64,000 nucleotides of DNA, taken from Psychrobacillus antarcticus. GTDB lineage: Bacteria > Bacillota > Bacilli > Bacillales_A > Planococcaceae. The stretch is taken from NCBI RefSeq assembly GCF_029533155.1, contig NZ_JAIZDB010000011.1, positions 1-64,000 of the forward strand, written 5' to 3'. This document shows, in pieces, positions 42,419 to 51,624 of this stretch (position 1 is its first letter; each line of letters starts with the position of its first letter). The notes under the pieces are model-generated. The model ran no database searches, was not told the DNA's origin, and was given only the letters and a program-made list of their open reading frames with translations. The position numbers and the translations under genes are program-made.

Positions 42419-43801
42419 TCAGCCGACGATTGCATTAGCAATTACTAACATGATTAATGACGTAATCCAGGCTAAAGTTGTTGGAACTGACCAGACCATA
42501 ATTTGTTCTTTCAATTTAGTAATACCAAGCATCCGGTTAACAACCCAGAACAAAGAATCATTGAAGTAAGAGAATAGCATAGCACCTAAAGCGGCTGCTT
42601 GTGCAGCCAGTACTAAATTGACATCTAAATTTACTAGTATTGGCGCAGAAATAGATGCTGCTGTTATCATTGCAACTGTCCCACTACCTTGTATCAAACG
42701 AACAATAGAGGCAATGAAGAATGGTATTAATATTGCTGGTATTGGTAATCCTGCAATAATTTCGGCAAGATAATCACCAGTACCACTATCGCGTAATACG
42801 GTACCTAAAGCACCACCTGCTCCAGTAACAAGCAAGATAATACCTGCAGTTGTCATACCTTCTTCCATTCTTTCCAACGCTTCTTCACGCTTCATGTGAT
42901 TAGCCAATCCATAAATTGCTGCCACTAGACCTAAAGCCAGGGCAATAATCGGTTGCCCAAAGAACAACACATAGTCCCATGCTCCACCAGTAAACTCTAA
43001 AGCTGTTAAAGTTGTGTTTAAGAATATTAAAACGATTGGCAATAAAATCGGGAAAAAAGATTTAAATAATGAAGGAAGTTCTTTTTCACGATCACTCGAT
43101 GCTGCTAAGAAATCGTTATATACCATTTCAGATGGATCCTTACGAACAAAACCATCCCCATCTTCTTCTGGCACTTGATGGATTCGTTTACCAATCCACT
43201 GGGCGTACAACACGCCTACAATAATAATTGGCACCGCAAAAATGAGTCCCCAAAAAATCATTTCTCCAATGTTTACGCCAAAAATACCTGCAACTCCTAG
43301 TGGTCCTGGAGTTGGTGGAACTGCATGGTGAGTTGCCACCAAACCAATAGCCAGTGCAACTCCAAGAGTTACAACAGATTTTCCAGTTTTACGTGACAAA
43401 GATTTAACTAAAGGATTTAAAATAACAAACGCTGAATCCACAAAAATTGGAATTGAAACGATATAACCAGCAATAGCCATTGCCCATTCTTCTTTTTTCT
43501 TTCCAACTAAACGTATTAATGAATAAGCAAGTTTTTCTGCTGCCCCAGTAACTTCTAGAATACGTCCCATCATAACACCTAACCCTACTACTATACCTAT
43601 AGAGGCTAGAGTATTACCAAATCCAGAAGTAATCGAATTTACTACGTTTAGTGGCTCCATTCCACCTATTAAACCAGTAATGGATGCTGCTATGATTAAA
43701 GCTAAAAATGCATGAATTTTTGTTTTTAATACGAGTAAAATAAGAACTGTAATACCTATTACTAGACCTAATAACATTTGTAACTCTAAAGTCATTCCCA
43801 T
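42419..43801 (-). CDS. GntP-family permease (four-carbon sugar acid)
   Basis: Inner-membrane proton symporter, 460 aa, about 12 helices. Family marks include GFGNTLASIGIVVGLGVMMG, ATHHAVPPTPGPLGVAGIFG, LLVTGAGGALGTVLRDSG and LIQGSGTVAMITAASISAP. GntP relatives move gluconate and related sugar acids. Its place after a DUF1537 kinase and PdxA2 suggests uptake of D-threonate or D-erythronate. A strong hairpin (43831-43857) separates it from pdxA2, so its level may be lower, or it may have extra control. Confidence 0.88.
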   Translation of the reverse strand: MGMTLELQMLLGLVIGITVLILLVLKTKIHAFLALIIAASITGLIGGMEPLNVVNSITSGFGNTLASIGIVVGLGVMMGRILEVTGAAEKLAYSLIRLVGKKKEEWAMAIAGYIVSIPIFVDSAFVILNPLVKSLSRKTGKSVVTLGVALAIGLVATHHAVPPTPGPLGVAGIFGVNIGEMIFWGLIFAVPIIIVGVLYAQWIGKRIHQVPEEDGDGFVRKDPSEMVYNDFLAASSDREKELPSLFKSFFPILLPIVLIFLNTTLTALEFTGGAWDYVLFFGQPIIALALGLVAAIYGLANHMKREEALERMEEGMTTAGIILLVTGAGGALGTVLRDSGTGDYLAEIIAGLPIPAILIPFFIASIVRLIQGSGTVAMITAASISAPILVNLDVNLVLAAQAAALGAMLFSYFNDSLFWVVNRMLGITKLKEQIMVWSVPTTLAWITSLIMLVIANAIVG

Positions 43802-43830
43802 GAAACCCCTTTCAATCCTCTAGTTTAAAA

Positions 43831-43857
43831 AGAAGGAAAGTAAAATACTTTCCTTCT
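43831..43857 (-). terminator. Intercistronic terminator between pdxA2 and the permease
   Basis: Perfect 12-bp stem AGAAGGAAAGTA / TACTTTCCTTCT with loop AAA, followed on the minus strand by TTTTAAAC. Within the operon, 16 bp after the pdxA2 stop. Confidence 0.75.
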
Positions 43858-43873
43858 ATATAATTACTTATCT

Positions 43874-44887
43874 TTACAATGATTCACGAGTGAATTTTGG
43901 TGCATATTCAGCAGCTAGTTTGATACATTCGTACATGCTAACTTCAGATGCAATGTTTTTCCATGCGATATCAAATGCTGTACCATGGTCAACAGATGTA
44001 CGTAGGAAAGGAAGACCATTTGTAATAGAAATAGTACGGTGGAAATCCGTCATTTTCGCTGCGATATGACCTTGATCATGATATAGAGAAAGAACTGCGT
44101 CATATTTACCATTTAGCGCTTGGAAGAAAACTGAATCTGCTGGTACTGGACCATAAGCATCAATTCCATCTGCTTTTGCAAGTTCGACACCTGGTTTAAT
44201 TTCTTCTACTTCCTCCATACCGAATAGACCACCCTCACCTGAATGTGGGTTTAATCCTGCAACTGCAAGCTTACGACTCTCAACTCCTAGACGTTGGAGA
44301 GCTTTATCACATCTATTTAAATAATCACGAACTCTTTCTTTCGTCATTTGCGTAATTGCTTCTGCTACGGATACATGGCGTGTTAAGAAGAATATACGCA
44401 TTCCTTTTACTTGGAACATTGTTAATGGATCTGGAGCCCCACCTAAATCTTCTAGCATTTCTGTATGACCGATATAAGGAACATTCGCTGCTTTTAATGA
44501 TTCTTTATTAATCGGTGTAGTAGCAATTGCTTTCACTTCACCAGCCATTGCAAGTTCCACTGAGCGTTTTATAAATTCAAATGCTGCTTGTCCGTTTTGT
44601 GCTGAAACTTCTCCAGGCACGAAATCTTCCATATTAATATTTGCTAAATCCATCACATCGATTGTTCCAAATTCATAAGAACCTTCTGCAGGTGATGTTA
44701 CTACACTAACTTTCAAATTTACTCCAGTAACTTCGATTGCTTTACGAAGTATATTTGCATCCCCTACTACTAAGGGTTTACACATCGTGTAAAGTTCTTC
44801 TTTTGCTAAAGATTTCACTGTAATTTCAGGACCAATACCGGCCGCATCTCCCATAGGAATTGCAATAATTTCTCGAACTGTAGTCAT
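43874..44887 (-). CDS. pdxA2: PdxA2: 4-phospho-D-threonate/erythronate 3-dehydrogenase
   Basis: 337 aa, PdxA fold. [18 protein letters not shown] binds [23 protein letters not shown] carries the active-site Lys, and the metal histidines are in [21 protein letters not shown] and [12 protein letters not shown]. PdxA itself serves vitamin B6 synthesis, but the PdxA2 branch, encoded next to DUF1537 kinases, oxidises and decarboxylates the phosphorylated four-carbon acid to dihydroxyacetone phosphate. The adjacent kinase gene (3 bp gap) makes PdxA2 the better call. Confidence 0.88.
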   Translation of the reverse strand: MTTVREIIAIPMGDAAGIGPEITVKSLAKEELYTMCKPLVVGDANILRKAIEVTGVNLKVSVVTSPAEGSYEFGTIDVMDLANINMEDFVPGEVSAQNGQAAFEFIKRSVELAMAGEVKAIATTPINKESLKAANVPYIGHTEMLEDLGGAPDPLTMFQVKGMRIFFLTRHVSVAEAITQMTKERVRDYLNRCDKALQRLGVESRKLAVAGLNPHSGEGGLFGMEEVEEIKPGVELAKADGIDAYGPVPADSVFFQALNGKYDAVLSLYHDQGHIAAKMTDFHRTISITNGLPFLRTSVDHGTAFDIAWKNIASEVSMYECIKLAAEYAPKFTRESL

Positions 44888-44890
44888 ATC

Positions 44891-46192
44891 CTAAACACTT
44901 CCTTCTTCTTTTTTGTTTGTTAAGAATCTTACACATTTATAAATAGAGTACTTATCCCCTACCATGCCACCTTTAGTGATTACAGGAATACTATCGAAAG
45001 CTCCTCCTATAAAATGACCATATGCAGCTAACGGAAGAACTTCATCCTGCAGTCCGATAGCTTGCGCTTCACTAACAGAACATAGTGCTGCTGTTACATC
45101 TCCACCACTGGAAAACATCCCATCAATTGTATGTTCTGTTTGGTCAATAACACCATGTGTGACTCTAGCCAAACCTTCCGTTAAGCGTTTGGCAAGCTTT
45201 TCTTCCGTCACCCCTTCTCTAGTGGCTATATCTTTTAAGTTTAATTTTGCAGCACCAGGGGCATAAGTAGTGATAATCAGAACTTCTTGATCTTCAAGTT
45301 TAATAATTGCTTCGTTCACTGCGCGTTCTATTTCTTCTTGCCATGTATTAGTAGTAGAAGCCAGGGCCGCCGTATTCACATAAACTGGATTAGCATTCTT
45401 CTTATCTATTAGATAATTTAACTGTCTTCCAGTTAATGGGGTTATACTTCCTACGGTCACGATGAATTTGTTTGTCAAAACATGCTGATGAGCCATTAAA
45501 CGACTATAGGAAGCGGATAATGGACCTGGATCCACTGGTACAAAAACCACACCCTCAATTGCAGCCATCGATTCAGCTATATGATCGATTTCCTCATTAG
45601 TAACAGCATCCACAACGATAATCCGATTTCCAGCCTCTATTTGTTTCATCATTTCTAAATGAATACTATTTTTCCCTTTTAACACTCTTCCTAAGCCTAT
45701 ATGTGAAACCGGAAACTGACTTTGCTCACTCATAATAGTTGGTACATGAGATATTGTAATCGGATTCATAGGATCTTTTGCGACATCCGTAGATTCAACA
45801 GGTACACCCTCTACCAATAGATATCCACCAGAGACGATGCGACCTGAATCTGGATATGACGTAACGACTACTGCCACACTTTTTTCTCCTAGTGCATTTA
45901 ATAATGTGTCTGTTTCTACTCCAAGGTTTCCACGTACAGTGCTATCTATACGTTTACAAAACACGCTTGCACCCCATGATGAAAGTTGTTCGTATGCTTT
46001 TAAAACCCTTGATTGTGCTGAACTAGGTGCACAGTATCTACTATCCGTATCCATACTAATGGAGGTAAACCCGCCAACTGTTGGTACTTGCCCTTCGAAT
46101 ACTACGGTAGCACTATTAAAACCGTTTTTTGATAGGAGCACTCCAGTTGCATTAGCCCCAGTTAGGTCATCTGCAATAATTCCAACTTTCAT
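44891..46192 (-). CDS. dtnK: Four-carbon acid sugar kinase (DUF1537; D-threonate kinase-like)
   Basis: 433 aa. The N-terminal half begins VGIIADDLTGANATGVLLSK and has KRIDSTVRGNLGVETDTLL; the C-terminal nucleotide-binding half has FIVTVGSITPLTGRQLNYLI and the GGDVTAALC glycine loop, both DUF1537 marks. Members phosphorylate D-threonate, D-erythronate or related acids at O-4. With PdxA2 and a GntP permease the D-threonate route (DtnK/PdxA2) is favoured; D-erythronate remains possible. Its start overlaps the DeoR stop by 4 bp (ATGA). Confidence 0.87.
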   Translation of the reverse strand: MKVGIIADDLTGANATGVLLSKNGFNSATVVFEGQVPTVGGFTSISMDTDSRYCAPSSAQSRVLKAYEQLSSWGASVFCKRIDSTVRGNLGVETDTLLNALGEKSVAVVVTSYPDSGRIVSGGYLLVEGVPVESTDVAKDPMNPITISHVPTIMSEQSQFPVSHIGLGRVLKGKNSIHLEMMKQIEAGNRIIVVDAVTNEEIDHIAESMAAIEGVVFVPVDPGPLSASYSRLMAHQHVLTNKFIVTVGSITPLTGRQLNYLIDKKNANPVYVNTAALASTTNTWQEEIERAVNEAIIKLEDQEVLIITTYAPGAAKLNLKDIATREGVTEEKLAKRLTEGLARVTHGVIDQTEHTIDGMFSSGGDVTAALCSVSEAQAIGLQDEVLPLAAYGHFIGGAFDSIPVITKGGMVGDKYSIYKCVRFLTNKKEEGSV

Positions 46193-46953
46193 TTTTTCAC
46201 GTCCTTAATAAAGGTAGTCATTTCCCTGTAGATTTCTTCCACTTCTACTGGAAGCGTTTGATCGGTTATTATAGCAGTCACAGAATCAATACTAGCAATT
46301 TTAGCAAACGCTTTCTTTCCAAACTTTTGAGCATCTACTACGAGATAAACTACCTCACTACTTTTAATCATCTGTCTTTTGATAGAAGCTTTCTCCAAAG
46401 TAGCAGAGGTAATACCTAGTGTAGAATGCACCGCATGTGCACCTAAAAACAATATATCCACATGGATTTCTTTTAACATGTTTTCTGCATATGTTCCAAA
46501 GACTGCTCCAACACCATTTTGTATTTTTCCGCCTAGCATAATGACTTCTACTTCACTGTCCATCAATTCCGCGGCGATTTTAATATCATTCGTAACAATT
46601 GTTAGATTTTCTCTTCGTTTTAAACGTTTGGCAATTTCAAAATTTGTTGTCCCGGAATCTAGAAATACTTTCATGCCATCTTTTACTAAACCTATTGCGA
46701 TCTCCGCAATTTCCACTTTTTGTGGGTGTGCTTCTGCAACTTTTTGAAGATAACTCTGTTCCGCAATAATACCCTCGGGTATTGCAGCTCCTCCGTGGGT
46801 TCTTATAAGTTTCTTCTGTTTTTCTAATTCATCTAAATCTCGACGAATTGTCATAGCAGATACATCAAGCAAATTAACTAATTCTATAATTTCTACTTTA
46901 CCTTTTACAGCAAGCACTTCTATAATGCGTTTCTTTCTTAATTCGGGAATCAT
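46189..46953 (-). CDS. DeoR-family repressor of the four-carbon acid operon
   Basis: 254 aa. The N-terminal helix-turn-helix is RKKRIIEVLAVKGKVEIIEL then LLDVSAMTIRRDLDELEKQK; the C-terminal sugar-phosphate sensor has VFLDSGTTNFEIAKRL and FLGAHAVHSTLG. First gene of the operon, upstream of dtnK, pdxA2 and the permease. Two palindromes lie in its promoter region, one over the -10 box, so it very likely represses its own operon until a phosphorylated intermediate binds. Confidence 0.9.
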   Translation of the reverse strand: MIPELRKKRIIEVLAVKGKVEIIELVNLLDVSAMTIRRDLDELEKQKKLIRTHGGAAIPEGIIAEQSYLQKVAEAHPQKVEIAEIAIGLVKDGMKVFLDSGTTNFEIAKRLKRRENLTIVTNDIKIAAELMDSEVEVIMLGGKIQNGVGAVFGTYAENMLKEIHVDILFLGAHAVHSTLGITSATLEKASIKRQMIKSSEVVYLVVDAQKFGKKAFAKIASIDSVTAIITDQTLPVEVEEIYREMTTFIKDVKK

Positions 46954-46984
46954 GTAATTCTCCTTTTCAGAAAACGTTTACTAT

Positions 46985-46999
46985 GAACATATTATGTTC
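46985..46999. promoter_or_regulatory. Operator O1 of the DeoR regulator
   Basis: Near-perfect palindrome GAACATATTATGTTC. It covers the minus-strand -10 box CATAAT (46991-46996), so binding would block RNA polymerase. A related palindrome is centred 62 bp away. Confidence 0.75.
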
Positions 47000-47019
47000 G
47001 TCTCTACCATTAAAGTCAA
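46991..47019 (-). promoter_or_regulatory. Sigma-A promoter of the four-carbon acid operon
   Basis: On the minus strand TTGACT (47014-47019) and CATAAT (46991-46996) are exactly 17 bases apart. Strong match (five of six each), 38 bp upstream of the DeoR start. Confidence 0.75.
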
Positions 47020-47046
47020 TATATTTTGTTAAATTTTAATATAGTA

Positions 47047-47061
47047 TGTTCATAATGAACA
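47047..47061. promoter_or_regulatory. Operator O2 of the DeoR regulator
   Basis: Palindrome TGTTCATAATGAACA, sharing the GTTCAT / ATGAAC half-sites with O1. Centre-to-centre distance to O1 is 62 bp, about six helical turns, which allows looping. Confidence 0.7.
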
Positions 47062-47182
47062 CTTTTAACTAATTAATTGTTAAACAATTTGGAATTATCC
47101 GAAGGAATTCTAGCATTTTAGCGATGTAGTGTGATAAAATATAATAATCTATAAATAGAAAATTGGAGGTACTTTCCCTATT

Positions 47183-48445
47183 ATGCAATCAACAGATACG
47201 AAGACTATTCAAGTCGAGAATGTCCTTATCGCACATCAGTTTTTAAAAGATGTCGTCTACCATACACCCTTACAAAAAAACGAATATTTATCTGATAAGT
47301 ATGGAGCATCTATTTATTTAAAACGGGAGGATTTACAGCATGTCCGCTCTTTTAAATTACGTGGTGCATACTATAAAATCAAAACAATCCAGGAAGCTGC
47401 AAAGGAAAAAGGAATTGTCTGTGCTAGCGCTGGTAATCACGCACAAGGAGTCGCATACGCATGTGCCCAATTAGGAATTATCGCTAAAATCTTCATGCCA
47501 CTAACTACACCGGCACAAAAGATTGATCAAGTGAGGATGTTCGGACGGGAATTTGTTGAAATCATTCTAGTAGGGGATACATTTGATGATTCAGCGGAAA
47601 GTGCAACGGCTTATGCAGAGGCGGAGGATAAAATCTTTATTCATCCATTCGATGATCCAGAAATTATTGCAGGTCAAGCTACTGTTGCAGTGGAAATTAT
47701 GAATGACATTGAAGTTCCTATGGACTATCTGTTCGGTAGCATTGGAGGTGGCGGGTTAATAGCTGGACTTTCTACATATATAAAGAACGTCTCTCCTTTT
47801 ACTAAGGTAATTGGTGTTGAGCCTGCTGGAGCCGCTAGTATGCAAGCTGCTTTTAAAAATGAAGGACCAATTATGCTGGAATCAATTGATAAATTTGTCG
47901 ATGGAGCAGCAGTAAAATGTGTCGGAAACCTGTCCTATGAGCTAAGTAAAAAGTACGTGGATGATATTGTCCTAATACCTGAAGGAAAAGTTTGCACGAC
48001 GATATTGGATTTATACAACAAACATGCGATTATTGCAGAACCTGCTGGTGCCCTAACTGTTGCAGCGCTAGATTTCTATAGCGAAGAGATTAAAGGTAAA
48101 TCTGTCGTTTGTGTTATTAGCGGTGGGAACAATGATATTGGTCGTATGCAAGAGATTAAGGAGAAATCTTTAATCTACGAAGGGTTATTATATTATTTCA
48201 TCGTAAAATTCCCACAAAGAGCCGGAGCATTACGTCAATTTTTGGACACAGTTCTTGGACCGGATGATGATATTACTACGTTTGAATATACAAAGAAAAA
48301 CAATAAGGAAAGTGGACCTGCGCTTGTCGGAATTGAATTGAAAAACAGAAATGATTATTCTGGCATCCTTTCTCGCATGAATGAGAATGGATTTTCCTTT
48401 AAGGAAGTAAATAAAGATAGTACGTTATTTGAATTACTCATTTAA
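47183..48445 (+). CDS. ilvA: Threonine ammonia-lyase (biosynthetic threonine dehydratase)
   Basis: 420 aa. Converts threonine to 2-oxobutanoate, first step to isoleucine. PLP lysine is Lys58 in REDLQHVRSFKLRGAYYK; GSIGGGGLIAGL is the phosphate-binding loop. The C-terminal 85 residues (LYYFIVKFPQRAGALRQFLD) form the ACT-like regulatory domain for isoleucine feedback. The GGAGG upstream is 13-14 bases from the ATG, longer than usual, but the alignment start fits. No T-box or leader peptide is visible; it stands alone with its own terminator. Confidence 0.94.
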   Translation: MQSTDTKTIQVENVLIAHQFLKDVVYHTPLQKNEYLSDKYGASIYLKREDLQHVRSFKLRGAYYKIKTIQEAAKEKGIVCASAGNHAQGVAYACAQLGIIAKIFMPLTTPAQKIDQVRMFGREFVEIILVGDTFDDSAESATAYAEAEDKIFIHPFDDPEIIAGQATVAVEIMNDIEVPMDYLFGSIGGGGLIAGLSTYIKNVSPFTKVIGVEPAGAASMQAAFKNEGPIMLESIDKFVDGAAVKCVGNLSYELSKKYVDDIVLIPEGKVCTTILDLYNKHAIIAEPAGALTVAALDFYSEEIKGKSVVCVISGGNNDIGRMQEIKEKSLIYEGLLYYFIVKFPQRAGALRQFLDTVLGPDDDITTFEYTKKNNKESGPALVGIELKNRNDYSGILSRMNENGFSFKEVNKDSTLFELLI

Positions 48446-48454
48446 CCAAAACCT

Positions 48455-48494
48455 TGTAATATCAACGTTTAAATCGATTGATATTACATTTTTT
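48455..48494 (+). terminator. Terminator of ilvA
   Basis: Eleven-bp stem TGTAATATCAA / TTGATATTACA with a 12-base loop, then TTTTTT. Confidence 0.88.
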
Positions 48495-48559
48495 ATTATA
48501 TTAATATAAAGTTTATTAAATATCCACACCTCAAATCTAGCAAAATAGTTATCTGTTTG

Positions 48560-48591
48560 ATATAATGATTATTGTATTATAAATATTCTAA
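48560..48591 (+). promoter_or_regulatory. Two tandem PerR-box-like sites upstream of katA
   Basis: ATATAATGATTATTG (48560-48574) and TTATAAATATTCTAA (48577-48591) each match the PerR consensus TTATAATNATTATAA at 12 of 14 fixed positions. They are adjacent, two bases apart, and end three bases before the AGGAGG of katA. PerR repression relieved by peroxide is the expected control. Confidence 0.65.
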
Positions 48592-48607
48592 TCTAGGAGG
48601 AAATTGA

Positions 48608-50086
48608 ATGTCAGAAAATCAAAACAACAATAAATTAACAACTGCAGCGGGCGCGCCAGTAGTAGATAACCAAAACTCGCAAACAGCTGGACCACGTGGA
48701 CCAGTATTATTACAAGATGTGTGGTTATTAGAAAAACTAGCAAACTTTAATAGAGAAGTAATTCCAGAGCGTCGTATGCATGCTAAAGGTTCAGGTGCAT
48801 ATGGTAAATTTACTGTAACTCATGATATTACTCAATATACGTCAGCTGCTCTATTCTCTGAAATTGGTAAAGAAACAGAAATGTTCGTACGTTTCTCAAC
48901 AGTAGCAGGTGAGCGTGGAGCAGCAGATGCTGAACGTGATATCCGTGGATTCTCTATGCGTTTCTATACAGAGCAAGGTAACTGGGATCTAGTTGGTAAC
49001 AACACTCCAGTATTCTTCTTCCGTGATCCACTACAATTCCCTGATTTAAACCATGCTATTAAACGCGATCCACGTACTGGTATGCGTAGCGCTAATAGCA
49101 ACTGGGATTTCTGGACATTATTACCTGAAGCACTTCACCAAGTGACAATCGTAATGAGTGACAGAGGTCTTCCAAAATCTTACCGTACAATGCACGGTTT
49201 CGGTAGCCATACATTCAGTATGATCAACGCTAACAATGAACGTGTTTGGGTAAAATTCCATATGCGCTCTCAACAAGGTATTGAAAACTTAACTGATCAA
49301 GAAGCAGTTGAAGTGGTAGGAGTTGACCGTGAGAGTTCTCAACGTGACCTTTACGGTAATATCGAAGAAGGCAACTTCCCTAAATGGAAAATGTTTATTC
49401 AAGTAATGACAGAAGAGCAAGCTAATAATATGCCTTACAACCCATTCGATTTAACAAAAGTTTGGTATAAAAAAGACTTCCCACTAATCGAAGTTGGAGA
49501 GTGGGAACTTAACCGTAATCCAGAAAACTATTTTGCTGAAGTAGAGCAAGCTGCTTTTGCACCTTCTAATGTTGTTCCTGGCATTAGCTTCTCTCCAGAC
49601 AAAATGTTACAAGCACGTTTATTCTCATATGCAGATGCTCAACGTTACCGTTTAGGTGTTAACCACCACCAAATTCCGGTTAACTCACCAAAATGTCCGG
49701 TACACTCTTTCCATAGAGATGGTGCTATGCGTGTAGATGGTAACTTAGGTGGAACAATACCTTATGAGCCAAATAGTTATGGACAATGGAAAGAACAACC
49801 TCAATTTAAAGAGCCTCGTTTAGCACTTCAAGGGGACGCTGGCATTTGGGATTTCCGTGAAGATGATGATAACTATTATGAGCAACCTGGTAAACTATTC
49901 AATCTGATGACACCTGAAAAACAACAAGTGTTATTCGAAAACACTGCTCGTAACATGGATGGAGTAGAAGAATTTATCAAAGTTCGTCACATCATTCATT
50001 GCTACAAAGCTGATCCTGCTTACGGAAAAGGCCTTGCGGATGCAATGGATATTCCATGGGGCAATATCGAAGCTGCAATGGCTTAA
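48608..50086 (+). CDS. katA: Haem catalase, small-subunit clade 3 type
   Basis: 492 aa. Active-site His58 is in [12 protein letters not shown], the conserved Asn in [19 protein letters not shown], and the haem-ligand Tyr in [14 protein letters not shown]. The NADPH-binding region [14 protein letters not shown] is present. It removes hydrogen peroxide in the vegetative cell. AGGAGG is seven bases before the ATG and two PerR-like boxes lie upstream. The codon choice is unusually regular (many CGT, GGT, AAC), as in highly expressed genes. Confidence 0.96.
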   Translation: MSENQNNNKLTTAAGAPVVDNQNSQTAGPRGPVLLQDVWLLEKLANFNREVIPERRMHAKGSGAYGKFTVTHDITQYTSAALFSEIGKETEMFVRFSTVAGERGAADAERDIRGFSMRFYTEQGNWDLVGNNTPVFFFRDPLQFPDLNHAIKRDPRTGMRSANSNWDFWTLLPEALHQVTIVMSDRGLPKSYRTMHGFGSHTFSMINANNERVWVKFHMRSQQGIENLTDQEAVEVVGVDRESSQRDLYGNIEEGNFPKWKMFIQVMTEEQANNMPYNPFDLTKVWYKKDFPLIEVGEWELNRNPENYFAEVEQAAFAPSNVVPGISFSPDKMLQARLFSYADAQRYRLGVNHHQIPVNSPKCPVHSFHRDGAMRVDGNLGGTIPYEPNSYGQWKEQPQFKEPRLALQGDAGIWDFREDDDNYYEQPGKLFNLMTPEKQQVLFENTARNMDGVEEFIKVRHIIHCYKADPAYGKGLADAMDIPWGNIEAAMA

Positions 50087-50099
50087 TGTGAAAGTTAGT

Positions 50100-50141
50100 G
50101 TGGCTAGTCGTAACTAAATGTTGCGTCTAGCCACTTTTTTA
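50100..50141 (+). terminator. Terminator of katA
   Basis: Stem GTGGCTAG / CTAGCCAC around a 19-base loop that may pair further, then TTTTTT. Confidence 0.85.
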
Positions 50142-50173
50142 TTTTCCATTTTTACTCATTAAGACATAAAAAA

Positions 50174-50194
50174 ACCGGGCAAAAGACGGCCGGT
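50174..50194. repeat. H hairpin, copy 4
   Basis: Stem ACCGGGC / GGCCGGT with one mismatch, followed by cctttaata. It opens the repeat block after katA. Confidence 0.65.
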
Positions 50195-50222
50195 CCTTTA
50201 ATAACAAAACGTAGATATACCA

Positions 50223-50347
50223 TTGATTTCCGCTCCGAGCAGACGCTTTCCGTGGGCACGGCTTCAGCCGCTTCCCTCGCTTACGCTCAGTCCAGGGTCT
50301 TCAGCTCGTACTGTCCCACCGGAGTCGCCGCTCTGCGCTCCAATCAG
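50223..50347 (-). repeat. Element A, copy 2
   Basis: Nearly identical to 6940-7065, sharing blocks such as gtgggcacggcttcagccgc and ctcagtccagggtcttcagc; a few substitutions and a 1-2 base gap distinguish them. Inverted relative to B4. Confidence 0.88.
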
Positions 50348-50577
50348 TTAGAACCACTTTATATAATTGGATATAAAACCACCTAAATATAGGTGGTTTT
50401 TCTTAAAATTAGTCAGGGTGAAAGGAACTCCGATCAAAGTAAATCCACTTTCTTCTTTCCTAATAAATTAGTATTCATAACCGAGCGGAAGATTCTATCC
50501 CTACATTAACTTGAACTACTCTTATCATCTAAGCGATATGCTATGCAATATCGTAAAATTTAGTATCACTCACTTAA

Positions 50578-50725
50578 TTGATTGGAGTGTAAGGTGGCGA
50601 CTCCAGTGGAGGCCAACAGGATGTTGGTCACGAAGGCTTAGCCACACGACGTGGCGCCCTTAGCCTTCGGTCCTTATAAGCATTACAAAGGAAAGCGTCC
50701 ACCTGAAACGGAAATCAGTAGTATT
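50578..50725 (+). repeat. Element B, copy 3
   Basis: Ends ttgattggagtgtaaggtgg and cctgaaacggaaatcagtag match B1 and B2. The interior is different again: it holds nested inverted repeats (ccaacaggatgttgg at 50613-50627; gaaggcttag .. cttagccttc at 50631-50669). Confidence 0.8.
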
Positions 50726-50792
50726 AATCATTCTTTTCATTCCATAAACTCAGTGTTCACGCTACATTTTTACATACTTTCTGACCATTAAA

Positions 50793-50820
50793 AAAAGAGT
50801 AGCAATTAAGCTACTCTTTT
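50793..50820. terminator. Terminator of the TrpXYZ-like ABC operon
   Basis: Eleven-bp stem AAAAGAGTAGC / GCTACTCTTTT with a 6-base loop. T-runs on both strands. Confidence 0.88.
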
Positions 50821-50826
50821 ACTTAT

Positions 50827-51624
50827 TTAAGATGATAATAACGTTCGGTCACTTGTTAATTTTTGACCTCTAATTCGTTGGAATTCTTCCATCAGCTTTT
50901 CAATAGTTAAATCTTTCTTTTCTTCTTCTCCAACTTCCAAAATTATTTGACCCTTATCCATCATGATCAAACGATTACCTAAATCTAAAGCTTGTTGCAT
51001 ATTATGAGTTACCATTAGAGTAGTAAGATTATCTTTTTTGACGAGTCTTTCGGTCAAATTTGTTATTAGTTCCGCACGAGAAGGATCGAGTGCAGCAGTA
51101 TGCTCATCTAATAATAAAATAGACGGTTGTGTAAAAGTAGCCATTAACAAAGATAATGCCTGTCTCTCTCCACCAGAAAGTAGTCCTACTTTAGCAGTTA
51201 AGCGATTTTCAAGATTAAGATGTAGGCTTTCCAGTGAGTGAAGGAAAAATTCTTTTCTTTGTTTATCTACGCCAACTCTCAGACTCCTTTTTTTATTTCT
51301 AGAGTAGGCAATTGCTAAGTTTTCTTCGATCGTCATTGTTGGTGCCGTACCAGACATTGGATCTTGAAACACTCTACCGATAAACTTAGATCGTTTAAAT
51401 TCAGGGAGTTTTGTAACATCATTGCCATTTATTAATATTTGACCAAAGTCAGGAGATAATGCCCCGGAAACCATATTTAACATGGTAGATTTACCAGCAC
51501 CATTACTCCCGATAACTGTTACAAAATCACCGATATTTAATTCTAAATTTATGCGATCTAATGCAATTTTCTCATCAGCAGTACCCTCATTGAAAATCTT
51601 GTTGATATCATTTAATTTAAGCAA
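50827..51624 (-). CDS. ABC transporter ATPase (TrpXYZ/PF04392-associated type)
   Basis: 265 aa from TTG 51624, chosen because GGAGAG lies eight bases upstream and the product then starts MLKLNDINKIFNEGTADEK as family members do; a GTG at 51633 overlaps that site. Walker A GSNGAGKST, signature LSGGERQALSLLMA and Walker B ILLLDEHTAALDP are present. The DEHTAALDP Walker B form is typical of ATPases paired with PF04392 binding proteins. Overlaps the permease gene, last gene of the leftward operon. Confidence 0.88.
   Translation of the reverse strand: MLKLNDINKIFNEGTADEKIALDRINLELNIGDFVTVIGSNGAGKSTMLNMVSGALSPDFGQILINGNDVTKLPEFKRSKFIGRVFQDPMSGTAPTMTIEENLAIAYSRNKKRSLRVGVDKQRKEFFLHSLESLHLNLENRLTAKVGLLSGGERQALSLLMATFTQPSILLLDEHTAALDPSRAELITNLTERLVKKDNLTTLMVTHNMQQALDLGNRLIMMDKGQIILEVGEEEKKDLTIEKLMEEFQRIRGQKLTSDRTLLSS

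Larger units (their letters stand above)
50142..50792. repeat. Composite repeat block (modules H4-A4-L-B4-tail)
   Basis: The gap between the convergent ends of katA and the ABC ATPase gene repeats the layout of 6885-7510: hairpin H4 (50174-50194), element A4, the segment ggatataaaaccacctaaat and tgaaaggaactc..tcaaag.aaatccactttct, linker L (50485-50560), element B4 and the tail (gtgttcacgctacatttttac at 50751-50772). No gene is present. Confidence 0.85.

Noticed and set aside
47062-47182. T-box upstream of ilvA
   Set aside because: No T-box consensus or terminator/antiterminator pair is present in this short AT-rich region.
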